Below are positions 35,455 to 43,741 of a DNA stretch of 64,000 bases, in pieces (position 1 is the first letter of the stretch; each line of letters opens with the position of its first letter). Source of the stretch: CAZQVN01 sp964596775 (GTDB lineage: Bacteria; Eisenbacteria; RBG-16-71-46; JABDJR01; JAWXBZ01); assembly GCA_964596775.1 (NCBI GenBank), contig CAZQVN010000003.1, positions 1-64,000 of the forward strand, written 5' to 3'. Below the pieces are notes generated by a model that was given only the letters and a program-made list of their open reading frames with translations, did not search any database and was not told where the DNA came from. The position numbers were made by a program, and so were the translations under genes.

Positions 35455-37053
35455 TCAATGCAGGAAAACCCTCCGGCCCGTGAACACCATGGCCATGTCG
35501 TGCGCGTCCGCGGCGGCGATCACCTCGGAATCCTTGATCGACCCTCCGGGCTGGATCAGCGCGCGGATCCCCGCCGCGTGGGCCCGTTCCACGCTGTCCG
35601 GAAAGGGAAAGAACGCGTCGGAGGCAAGGGCGGCCGAATCGCCGATGCCGCGCCCCTTTTCCGCCTTGCGGATCGCGTCCTCGACGGCGTCGACCCGGCT
35701 CGTGCGGCCCGACCCCATGCCGAGGAGCCCGTCCCGGTCGGCGAGCACGATCGCGTTCGATTTTACATGTTTCACGATCCGCCACGCGGCGTCCATGGCC
35801 CGGCGCTCCGCGTCGTCGGGGGGGCGCTTCGTCACGGTGCGGAACTCCGGCGGCGCCCCCGGCGGGTTCTCGTCCTGGTACAGGTAGCCGCCCGATATGC
35901 GCCGCAGCTGTCTTTCGGGTCCGGGCGGCCGCAGCGCCGCGGCCGGCAGCTCGAGGATGCGGAGGTTCTTCTTCCGCGAAAGAATCGCCACGCTCTCCGC
36001 AGGGAACTCCGGCGCGATGACGATTTCCAGGAACGTCTCCACGAGCGCCGCGGCGGTGGACGGGTCGCACGGTCGGTTCAGGCCGACGATGCCGCCGAAC
36101 GCGGACAGGGGATCCGAGGCGAGGGCGTGCCGCCAGGCGCCCTCGATCGTGTCGGCAAAGCCGACGCCGCAGGGATTGAGGTGCTTGAGGACGATCGCCG
36201 CCGGATCCGGAAACTCGGCGAGCAGGCCGATCGCGGCGTCGAGGTCCAGGTAGTTCGTGTACGACATCTCCTTGCCCCCGAGCTGGCGGACGGCGCCGAC
36301 CCCCCACCGTTCCCCGGGGTCCAGGTACACCGCGCCCCCCTGGTGCGGGTTCTCGCCGTAGCGGAGATCGCGATCCTTCGCCAGGCGCAGGTGCAGCGCC
36401 TCGGGAAACGCGGAAGCCGGGCCGGCGCCTCCCCCGTCCACCCGTGAGTCACCGGAGTCGAGCGCGGAGCGGAACCACTCCGCGATCGCCGCGTCGTAGT
36501 CGGCGGTCCGGCGGAACGCTTCGGCGGCCAGTTCCCGCGCCAGTGACCGGGGAACTCCGCCCTTGTCATCCAGCGCCGCGAGAATCGCGGAGTAGCGGGA
36601 CGGATCGGTGACCACCGCGACATGCCGGTGGTTCTTGGCCGCGGCCCGGATCATGCCCGGGCCGCCGATGTCGATGTTCTCGACCGCTTCCGCGAACGTC
36701 ACGTCCGGACGGGCCACCGTCTTTTCGAACGCGTAGAGGTTGACCACGACCAGGTCGATGCCGTCGATCCCGTGGGCGGCCATGTCCTCCCGGTGCCGCG
36801 GCGCGTCCCGGTCCGCGAGGATGCCTCCGTGGATCTTCGGGTGCAGCGTCTTGACCCGCCCCCCGAGCATCTCCGGGGTTCCGGTGACGGCGGCCACGTC
36901 CGTCACCCGGATTCCGGCTTCGCGCAGCGCGGCCGCCGTGCCCCCGGTGGAGAGGATCACCACGTCATGCCGCGCTAGCCCGCGGGCCAGGTCGACGATT
37001 CCGGTCTTGTCCGTCACCGAGAGAAGCGCCCGGCGGATGCCGATCAGGTCCAT
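35455..37053 (-). CDS. purH: bifunctional AICAR transformylase / IMP cyclohydrolase
   Basis: A 532-residue PurH for the last two steps to IMP. The MGS-like cyclohydrolase domain is at the N-terminus (RRALLSVTDKTGIVDLARGL and ILSTGGTAAAL). The transformylase domain has KHLNPCG and the C-terminal GSGRTSRVDAVEDAI with AALASDAFFPFPDS. I start at the ATG at 37053, which has a strong GGAGGAG site; the frame is open far upstream inside purC in another reading frame. It overlaps the end of purC by ten bases. Confidence 0.96.
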   Translation of the reverse strand: MDLIGIRRALLSVTDKTGIVDLARGLARHDVVILSTGGTAAALREAGIRVTDVAAVTGTPEMLGGRVKTLHPKIHGGILADRDAPRHREDMAAHGIDGIDLVVVNLYAFEKTVARPDVTFAEAVENIDIGGPGMIRAAAKNHRHVAVVTDPSRYSAILAALDDKGGVPRSLARELAAEAFRRTADYDAAIAEWFRSALDSGDSRVDGGGAGPASAFPEALHLRLAKDRDLRYGENPHQGGAVYLDPGERWGVGAVRQLGGKEMSYTNYLDLDAAIGLLAEFPDPAAIVLKHLNPCGVGFADTIEGAWRHALASDPLSAFGGIVGLNRPCDPSTAAALVETFLEIVIAPEFPAESVAILSRKKNLRILELPAAALRPPGPERQLRRISGGYLYQDENPPGAPPEFRTVTKRPPDDAERRAMDAAWRIVKHVKSNAIVLADRDGLLGMGSGRTSRVDAVEDAIRKAEKGRGIGDSAALASDAFFPFPDSVERAHAAGIRALIQPGGSIKDSEVIAAADAHDMAMVFTGRRVFLH

Positions 37054-37964
37054 GTTCCGTTCTCCTCCGAAAAGCGGAGCGGCGTTTCCGTGTCGATGAT
37101 CCGGCGGGCCGCTTCCTCGTAGCGTTCGAGCGTGCGCCGCACCACGTCGTCCGGCAGCTCGGGGGCCGGGGGCCGTCGGTCCCAGCCGGAAGCGCTCAGC
37201 CAGTCCCGCACGAACTGCTTGTCGAACGATTCGGGGCTCGCGCCGGGCCGGTACCGTTCGGGATCCCAGTAGCGCGACGAGTCGGGCGAGGCCACCTCGT
37301 CGATCAGCGCCACGCGGCCGTCGATCACGCCGAACTCGAACTTCGTGTCGGCGAGGATCAGGCGCTTCGACTCCGCATACGCGGAGAGGTTCCGGTAGAG
37401 CCGGAGACTCAGCGCGCGCGCCTCGTGAATCTCCTCGCCGGCCAGCGCCACGGCCTCCTCCATGGAGATGTTCTCGTCGTGCCCCGTGTCGTTCTTCGAG
37501 GCCGGCGTGAAGATCGGCTCGGGCAGCTTCGCCGCTTCGGAGAGGCCGGCCGGAAGCGGGACGCCGCACACGGATCCCGTGGCCCGATAGTCGACCCAGC
37601 CCGAGCCGGCCAGGTAGCCGCGCACGACGCATTCCACGTCGAGACGACGGGCCTTGCGGACCAGCATGGAGCGCCCGGCCAGAATCTCCGCGTGGTCGGA
37701 AAACGGCGCCGGGAACTCCTCGACGCGGTCGGTCAGGAAGTGGGTCGGCATCACGCCGGCCAGGGCGCGGAACCAGTAGACGGACATGCGGGTCAGGATG
37801 CGCCCCTTCCCCGGGATCCCGGTGGGCAGTATGCAGTCGTAGGCGGACAGGCGGTCGGTGGCCACGATGAGCAGCCGGTCGCCGAGGTCGAAGATCTCGC
37901 GCACCTTTCCGCGATAGTCCGCGGAGCGTCCAGCCAAAGTGATCTGCGTCAAGGCCTTATCCAT
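37044..37964 (-). CDS. purC: phosphoribosylaminoimidazole-succinocarboxamide synthase
   Basis: A 306-residue SAICAR synthetase, which joins aspartate to CAIR in purine synthesis. Family blocks include RGKVREIFDLGDRLLIVATDRLSAYD, VECVVRGYLAGSGW, and LADTKFEFG with LIDEVASPDSSRYW. It is of the longer class (about 300 residues). It is cotranscribed with purN upstream and overlaps purH downstream by ten bases. Confidence 0.96.
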   Translation of the reverse strand: MDKALTQITLAGRSADYRGKVREIFDLGDRLLIVATDRLSAYDCILPTGIPGKGRILTRMSVYWFRALAGVMPTHFLTDRVEEFPAPFSDHAEILAGRSMLVRKARRLDVECVVRGYLAGSGWVDYRATGSVCGVPLPAGLSEAAKLPEPIFTPASKNDTGHDENISMEEAVALAGEEIHEARALSLRLYRNLSAYAESKRLILADTKFEFGVIDGRVALIDEVASPDSSRYWDPERYRPGASPESFDKQFVRDWLSASGWDRRPPAPELPDDVVRRTLERYEEAARRIIDTETPLRFSEENGTWT

Positions 37965-37997
37965 GGAGCCTCATGTCGCGTGACACGTGAAGTCGCG

Positions 37998-38612
37998 TCA
38001 CGCGGGCACCACGCGGCGCCCGCGGAGGCGCACCTCGCCCCGCGCCACCCGGTCGATCGCCCGCGGATAGATCCGGTGCTCCTCGACGAGGATCCGGGCC
38101 GCCAGCGATTCCTCGGTGTCGTCGTCGTTCACCGTCACCACCGCCTGGTCGATGATCGGTCCGGCGTCGACTCCGGCCGTGACGAAGTGCGCCGTGCAGC
38201 CGGCCACGCGGGCCCCCCAGCGGAACGCCTGGCCCGGTGCGTCGAGACCCGGAAAGGCGGGGAGGAGCGAGGGGTGGATGTTCAGGATGGCCCAGGGGAA
38301 GGGATCGAGGAACGGTGCGTGCAGGACGCGCATGAACCCGGCAAGCGCCACGAGATCGGCCTCGTGATCCTTGAGTTGCGCGACGAATCCGCGCTCCGCG
38401 TCGGGCGTGAGTTTCGCGCCGGGCGGTCCGGAAGGAATCGCGAATGCCGGGATGCCCGCGTCCCGCGCGATCCCGAGGGCCGGTGCGTCGCTCCGGTCGG
38501 ACAGCACGACCCGGATCGGCAGGGGAAGCTCCCCCCGTTGCCGCGCCTCGATCAGGGCCTTCAGGTTCGATCCCCGACCGGACACCAGTACGCCAAGACC
38601 CTGAAATCGCAT
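37998..38612 (-). CDS. purN: phosphoribosylglycinamide formyltransferase
   Basis: A 204-residue GART using formyl-tetrahydrofolate. It shows VSGRGSNLKALI for the phosphate loop, LAGFMRVL, the catalytic NIHPSLLPAFPG, then GCTAHFVTAGVDAGPII. The ATG at 38612 is preferred over 38654 because of its GGAGG site and fit to the family N-terminus. It is the first purine gene after comEC. Confidence 0.95.
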   Translation of the reverse strand: MRFQGLGVLVSGRGSNLKALIEARQRGELPLPIRVVLSDRSDAPALGIARDAGIPAFAIPSGPPGAKLTPDAERGFVAQLKDHEADLVALAGFMRVLHAPFLDPFPWAILNIHPSLLPAFPGLDAPGQAFRWGARVAGCTAHFVTAGVDAGPIIDQAVVTVNDDDTEESLAARILVEEHRIYPRAIDRVARGEVRLRGRRVVPA

Positions 38613-38659
38613 CGTCCTCCAAGACTCTCTCTGCAGCGGGAACGCGGAAAACAAGGACG

Positions 38660-41188
38660 CTACCAGATGCTTCCCGAGGCATCAAGAAAGGCCCGCGGCC
38701 AGGCGTCCCCGTTGCGGACGAACCCGCGCCGCGGCGGGCGGAACCGGCCGTCCCCGAACCGCTCGAACAGGATTCCGTTGTCGAACAGCGTGACGCGGAG
38801 CGCGCCGCCGGTGTCGGTGCGGTGCAGCGCGATGCCGCCGCCGACGTAGCGTTCCACGATCTCCGGGGAGGGATGACGGAAGCGGTTGTTCCGCCCGCAG
38901 GACATCGCGGCAAGGCCGGGCTTCCAGTGATCGAGCCAGGCCTCTCCGCTCGAAGTGCGGCTGCCGTGATGCCCCGCCTTGAGAACGTCGACCGGGCCCG
39001 GCGGCGGCGGCCCCGCGACTCCGTGCAGGAGATCCTCCTCCCCTTCCGCTTCGAGGTCGCCGCAGAGGAGGATCGAGCGACCCCTCCAGGTCACGAGCAT
39101 GACGAGGGACAGGTTGTTGACGACGTTCGCCGGCCGGTCGTAGTCGTCGGCCGGATCGGCGGGGCGCGGCGGCCAGAGGACCACCGCGCTGTAGCCCGGC
39201 CCGGTCGCGATCGTGTCTCCCGCCGCCACCAGGCAGATGGCCACGCCCCGCTCCGCGCACAGCTCCCGGAACCGGCCGGGCATGCCGCCCTCCGGTCCGA
39301 GGCCGCTGTCGAACACCCCGCCCACCGGGACGAGGTTGATCAGTTCGGCCAGCCCTCCCTGGTGGTCGAGGTGCTCATGACTCAGGACCATCGCGTCGAG
39401 CCGGGTGATCCGGGCGGCGCGCATCACCCCGCGGACGGTCCTCTCCCCCGTCTTCGCCGAACCGCCCGGGCCGCCGTCGACGAGCAGCGTGCGGCCGTCG
39501 GGGAACTCGAGGAGCGTGGCGTCCCCCTGGCCGACGTCGATGACGGTCACCCTGAGCCCGGCGGGCGGCGCGGCCGGCGCGGCCACGAGCAGCGTCAGCG
39601 TCACGAGCCAGGCCAGCACGCATGCGGCGCCCGCGCGCCGTCGGCCGGACTGGAACGCCAGCACCGCCGCGATCGCCGTTCCGCCGAACGCCCAGGGCAC
39701 GAAGGGCGGCGGAGGACGGAGACCGGTCAGCCCCGGCGAGTGTGCGGCGAGTTCGTGCACCGCGTAGCCGACGAACCGCGCGAGACCCCAGACCACGGCG
39801 AAGATCCGGTCCGCCGAGGCGGTGTGGAAGAGATCCACGGCCAGTGCCATCAGCCCTCCGGTGAGAACGAGATCGGAAACGCCGACCACCAGGAGGTTCG
39901 CCAGGGGAGCCACGAGCGGCCAGTCCCCCCAGAGCGGAATCACGAACGGCGCCGTGGCGGCCTGCGCGCCGAACGTCAGGCCGATTGCGGACGCGGCCGC
40001 CCGCACCGCCGTCGGTGCCGTGGCCAGCCGGGGAATGGCCGCGAGGGTGCGGTGGGCGGTCAGCAGGCCGGCCACCGAGAACACCGAGAGGAGGAAGCCG
40101 AGATCGAACAGCAGCCCGGGGGATGCGGCCAGGACGATGAGGGAGGCGGACGCGAGGAGAGGCACGCCGGAGACGACCCGCCGCGCGTTCCGCGCGGCGA
40201 GGACCAGCGAGAGCATGGCCGCGGACCGGACCGCCGCGGACGGGGCGCCGACGAGAAGCGTGTACCCCCACACGCCGGCGAAGGAGAGGATCAGGGCACC
40301 CGGCCGCCGCTTCCGCCCGAGGAGCAGCTGGATCGTGGCCGCCACGAGGCCGACGTGCAGCCCGGACACCGAGAGGACATGCACCACGCCGGCCCGGCGA
40401 AAGTCCTCCTCCTCCTCGGGAAGAAAGGACACCCGGTCGCCGATGAGCAGGACGCGGGTCAGGCGGCGGGCGAATCCGTCCATGCGGGCGTCCACGGCGG
40501 CGCCCGCGCCGGCCCGGAGCCCTTCGAGCGCATTCTCGAGACTCAGCGCGGGGCCGGGGGTGCGGATCACGGATCCGTTCCGTTCGGGGGAAAAACGGTA
40601 CCGGATCCCCTGGCGCTCGAAATGGAGCCGCTGATTCCACTCCCCGGGGTTCGTCGGGCCATGGATGTAGCGCACGACCCCGCGGAACGTGACCCGGTCA
40701 TCCGGTTCGGGCGGATCCAGCGTTTCGGGCCAGCTCGCCAGCGCCCGGGCACGGACGGAGCGGGCCGCGTCCCGGTGACCCGCGCGGGGCGCCCCCGTGT
40801 CCGCGGCGACGGACAGGAGACGCAGGCGAACCCGGTACCGGCCGGAAGCCCGCGGCTCGACCCGTTCGACGAGGGCGGTCATCGTCCGCACCGCCTCCGC
40901 GCCGGCGAGGGTTTCCATGTGGAGGTCGCGGGCCCAGGACAGCGGCAGGCCGGCCCGCAGAAAACCCGCCAGGACGAGGAACAGCGGAAACAGCGTCCGC
41001 CGCGGCCGCGGCAGCAGGAGAACCAGGACGCAGAAGAGAGACGCGGCGGCCAGGGACGCCCGGAAGAACGGAGAGCCGGCCTCGAGACCGGGACCGAACC
41101 AGAGGGCATCGGCCGCGCGGATGCCGAGCGCGAAGAACAGGAGAGCCCGCAGAGGGCCGGGGAAAACGAGAGGTGTTGAGCCGGACAT
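38660..41188 (-). CDS. comEC: ComEC/Rec2 family DNA-uptake channel
   Basis: An 842-residue polytopic protein: hydrophobic N-terminus with a DUF4131-like soluble domain (residues about 90-200), then the Competence membrane domain (VLSVSGLHVGLVAATIQLLLG), and a C-terminal metallo-beta-lactamase domain with the metal motif SHEHLDHQGG and VIDVGQGDATLLEF. ComEC forms the inner-membrane channel for transforming DNA. The start has AAGGAGG. No pilin or comEA gene is in the window, so competence cannot be concluded. Confidence 0.92.
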   Translation of the reverse strand: MSGSTPLVFPGPLRALLFFALGIRAADALWFGPGLEAGSPFFRASLAAASLFCVLVLLLPRPRRTLFPLFLVLAGFLRAGLPLSWARDLHMETLAGAEAVRTMTALVERVEPRASGRYRVRLRLLSVAADTGAPRAGHRDAARSVRARALASWPETLDPPEPDDRVTFRGVVRYIHGPTNPGEWNQRLHFERQGIRYRFSPERNGSVIRTPGPALSLENALEGLRAGAGAAVDARMDGFARRLTRVLLIGDRVSFLPEEEEDFRRAGVVHVLSVSGLHVGLVAATIQLLLGRKRRPGALILSFAGVWGYTLLVGAPSAAVRSAAMLSLVLAARNARRVVSGVPLLASASLIVLAASPGLLFDLGFLLSVFSVAGLLTAHRTLAAIPRLATAPTAVRAAASAIGLTFGAQAATAPFVIPLWGDWPLVAPLANLLVVGVSDLVLTGGLMALAVDLFHTASADRIFAVVWGLARFVGYAVHELAAHSPGLTGLRPPPPFVPWAFGGTAIAAVLAFQSGRRRAGAACVLAWLVTLTLLVAAPAAPPAGLRVTVIDVGQGDATLLEFPDGRTLLVDGGPGGSAKTGERTVRGVMRAARITRLDAMVLSHEHLDHQGGLAELINLVPVGGVFDSGLGPEGGMPGRFRELCAERGVAICLVAAGDTIATGPGYSAVVLWPPRPADPADDYDRPANVVNNLSLVMLVTWRGRSILLCGDLEAEGEEDLLHGVAGPPPPGPVDVLKAGHHGSRTSSGEAWLDHWKPGLAAMSCGRNNRFRHPSPEIVERYVGGGIALHRTDTGGALRVTLFDNGILFERFGDGRFRPPRRGFVRNGDAWPRAFLDASGSIW

Positions 41189-41243
41189 GACCGTCCTCCT
41201 TCAGAGGACGGGTGGTGCGGTCATCCTAGCAGATCGGGGGATC

Positions 41244-41903
41244 TCAGTTCGGCTGCGGCTCGATCCGAAGCGGAACCGGGGAAACGGATCCGGCGGCGCT
41301 CGCGTCGACGAACTCCGGCGGAGCCGCCGGACGTTCCGGAACGATGCGGTGAACGGCGCCGGCCCGGACGGTGACGGTGCTCTCCCAGACGAGTTCGTCG
41401 CCGTCCTGCAGCGAGAAGACGTGCGGCCCCGGCGCCATCTCGCGGACGGCGGACCCGGCTTCGTTCCACTCCGTTCCATCCACGCGGAGCACGGCTCCCG
41501 GGGGAACTTTCTCCATGTCCACGATCAACTCGCCCGTCCAGTCCGGCACGAGTTCGGTCGATCGTCCGGGGTGCACTTCGACCCGCGTGACCCACGGATC
41601 GTTCAGTTCGTTGAAGAGTTCGATCCGGTGCGTTCCCGGCGACAGCGCGACGCTTCCCTGTTCCGGTGCGACCTCCGTTCCGTCCACGACGACCCGGGCG
41701 ACGGATTCCGGCACCACGAGGGTTCCGGATGCAGGCTCCGCGTCCCGCGTCACCGCGCGCGTCGGCGTGTGGAACAGCGACGATTCGAGGACGAGACCCC
41801 GGGTCGCGGCGAGATCCATCCCGGCGACGCACAGGAGCGTTCCGAGGATGCCCGCGGCCAGCCCGCGGGCCAGCGACGAGTCGTTCCGACGCCGGTCAGT
41901 CAT
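41244..41903 (-). CDS. PEGA-domain-like membrane-anchored protein
   Basis: A 219-residue protein with one N-terminal hydrophobic segment (GLAAGILGTLLCVAGMDLA) and two PEGA-like beta repeats: SGTLVVPESVARVVVDGTEV..LSPGTHRIELF and GELIVDMEKVPPGAVLRVDG..MAPGPHVFSL. PEGA domains occur on surface or S-layer-associated proteins. Its ATG overlaps the TPR gene stop by eight bases (ATGACTGA), so it is translationally coupled to it. Function unknown. Confidence 0.7.
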   Translation of the reverse strand: MTDRRRNDSSLARGLAAGILGTLLCVAGMDLAATRGLVLESSLFHTPTRAVTRDAEPASGTLVVPESVARVVVDGTEVAPEQGSVALSPGTHRIELFNELNDPWVTRVEVHPGRSTELVPDWTGELIVDMEKVPPGAVLRVDGTEWNEAGSAVREMAPGPHVFSLQDGDELVWESTVTVRAGAVHRIVPERPAAPPEFVDASAAGSVSPVPLRIEPQPN

Positions 41904-43275
41904 CGGTGCCGCTGCGCAGTTTCGCTTCGATTTCCTCGTAGAGCGGGCCCTTCTGGGCGAGGAGGAGGAACTGCTTCCAGGCGGTGGTGGCCCGACGCCG
42001 CGATCCGCGCTGGTGGTGGATGCAGCCGAGGTGATAATGAGCCATCTCGTCGTTCGGGTTGAGGGCCACGGCTTCCTGGAGAGCTTCCACGGCCTTGTTG
42101 GGGTCGCCGAGATCGCGGTAGCAGGTGGCCAGGTGGACATAGAGGTCCGACGACCGGACGCCGAGCGCCACCGATTTCTCGAGTTCCTTGCGCGCCTCGG
42201 CGATCATGCCGAGGTTGAAGCAGGTGAACGCGAGGCTGGCCTGGGCATGGGCGTAGTTCGGATTGATGGCGAGAGCCATCTTGAACCTTTCCTGCGCCTC
42301 TTCGTGCCGCCCCTGCGCCGAGTACAGAAGCCCGAGGTTGTAGTGGACGTCGGCCCAGCGGGGCCGGAGCCGCGCGGCTTCCTCGAACTGCTCCAGGGCC
42401 TGCTCCGAGTCTCCCTGGGCCGCATGCTCGAATCCGAGGGCGACCCGGGCCGGCACCCAGGACGGATCCGTCTTCACCGCGGTTTCGTAGCAGCGGATCG
42501 CCTCGGCGTCGTCCCCTTTCAGGGCCGCCAGCGATCCCATGCGGGTGTGGTACCGGGCCGCGACTCCTTCCGCAAGGTAGGCACGCCGGTAGGCCTCGGC
42601 GGCCTCCCCCCAGAGCCGGGTCCGGGCACAGATCCGCGCATAGTAATCTTCCAGTTCCGCGAGTCCGGTGTGGGTGGGGATCAGCGATTCCATCCGGTCC
42701 AGCGTTTCGTCGTCGATGTCCGAAGCCTCGTGAAGCCCGGCCCGCTCGTAGAACCGGGTGACCAGCGGATCCTGGGCCGCTTCACGCCACAGCGTCAACG
42801 CTCCGTCACGGTCACCCTGCCTCCGCCGGACCACGGCAAGACGGTGCAGCCACGGCACCCGCCGGCCGGTCAATTCGATGCAGGCCTCGAGATGCGTCGA
42901 CGCCTCCTTCAGCCGGTCGCGATGGAGATCCACGAGGCCGAGCCCGTAGTGTCCCTCCGTGCCCGTGGGGTCGTCCGTTTTCAGGGCGCCGAAAATCTCG
43001 GCGGCCTGGTCGAACCGCCCGCGGTTCAGGTAGACGTGGGCCAGGGTGGCCCGGGCCGCGGCGTAGCGCGGGTTCGTTTCCAGTGCCCGCTGCAGCGCCG
43101 TTTCCGCGGTGGCCAGATGGGCCTGGGCCACCTGGAGCAGCGCGCTCATGTGATGAAGATCGGCATACTCCGGGTGGCGCGCCAGATCGGCCGCCAGGCA
43201 GGTCCTGGCTTCCTGAACGACGTCCATGCACAGTTTCAGGTCTTCGCGCTTCAACCGGCCTTCCGGATTGCCCAT
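41896..43275 (-). CDS. TPR repeat protein
   Basis: A 459-residue soluble protein made almost entirely of tetratricopeptide repeats; about ten can be counted, with clear units such as WADVHYNLGLLYSAQGRHEEAQ and YAHAQASLAFTCFNLGMIAEA. No signal peptide or membrane segment is seen, so it is probably a cytoplasmic scaffold. The ATG at 43275 (MGNPEGRLKRED) has a weak AGGTGA site; it begins inside the end of the BON-like gene, a 25-base overlap. It forms a coupled operon with BON and PEGA genes. I do not recognise a specific family. Confidence 0.75.
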   Translation of the reverse strand: MGNPEGRLKREDLKLCMDVVQEARTCLAADLARHPEYADLHHMSALLQVAQAHLATAETALQRALETNPRYAAARATLAHVYLNRGRFDQAAEIFGALKTDDPTGTEGHYGLGLVDLHRDRLKEASTHLEACIELTGRRVPWLHRLAVVRRRQGDRDGALTLWREAAQDPLVTRFYERAGLHEASDIDDETLDRMESLIPTHTGLAELEDYYARICARTRLWGEAAEAYRRAYLAEGVAARYHTRMGSLAALKGDDAEAIRCYETAVKTDPSWVPARVALGFEHAAQGDSEQALEQFEEAARLRPRWADVHYNLGLLYSAQGRHEEAQERFKMALAINPNYAHAQASLAFTCFNLGMIAEARKELEKSVALGVRSSDLYVHLATCYRDLGDPNKAVEALQEAVALNPNDEMAHYHLGCIHHQRGSRRRATTAWKQFLLLAQKGPLYEEIEAKLRSGTDD

Positions 43276-43574
43276 CGTCCGCTCACCTTCGTCAGATTTT
43301 CGAGGTTCCACATGACATCACGGACTCCGCGGATATTGCGCAGTTCGTGCTCGATCCGGTTCAACAGCAGGGTCATCTCCTCCGTCTGCTCTCCGGCATC
43401 TTCCTGGTGCAGGAGTTCCTTGCGGAGGTGCCCGTTCATGTAAACGACGCCATTCACGGAACCATGATCCAGCCGGGTTGTATCGACCCAGCAGCGGGTC
43501 AGAAGGCTGCGGATGGCCGCATTGATCCTGTAATCTTCCGTGTTCACGTTGCGATCCCCTGTTTGTGTCGTCAT
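43251..43574 (-). CDS. small BON-domain-like protein
   Basis: A 107-residue protein. The core (INAAIRSLLTRCW, SVNGVVYMNGHL, IEHELRNIRGVRDVMWNLENL) follows the BON domain plan of an alpha-beta-beta-alpha-beta unit with the conserved Gly between strands. BON domains bind membranes or phospholipid, but this one has no signal peptide. Its ATG lacks a ribosome site; GTG at 43547 has AGGGGA upstream and could be the real start. It leads the BON-TPR-PEGA operon. Confidence 0.65.
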   Translation of the reverse strand: MTTQTGDRNVNTEDYRINAAIRSLLTRCWVDTTRLDHGSVNGVVYMNGHLRKELLHQEDAGEQTEEMTLLLNRIEHELRNIRGVRDVMWNLENLTKVSGRWAIRKAG

Positions 43575-43588
43575 CAGGGGTACTATCG

Positions 43589-43606
43589 GCCCTTTTCCAA
43601 AAGGGC
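43589..43606. repeat. 18-bp inverted repeat upstream of the BON-TPR-PEGA operon
   Basis: GCCCTTTTCCAAAAGGGC has two 8-base arms around a CC centre. It is 15 bases upstream of the BON-like start, between this operon and the divergent mltD-like gene, a sensible position for an operator. Confidence 0.4.
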
Positions 43607-43660
43607 TTAATCAAATCCGTGGAGATGCCGATAAATGAACCGTTCCGAGGATCAGGGGTA

Positions 43661-43689
43661 TTGCGCGGACTGTCCTCCCCCCGTAAACT
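43661..43689 (+). promoter_or_regulatory. possible promoter of the mltD-like gene
   Basis: TTGCGC (43661-43666) and TAAACT (43684-43689) with 17 bases between them, about 55 bases before the start at 43742. Both boxes are only partial matches. Confidence 0.35.
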
Positions 43690-43741
43690 GCCGCGCTGAG
43701 TCCCTCGAACCCGACCCGGCCCGCGTACAGGAGGTCTCTGC

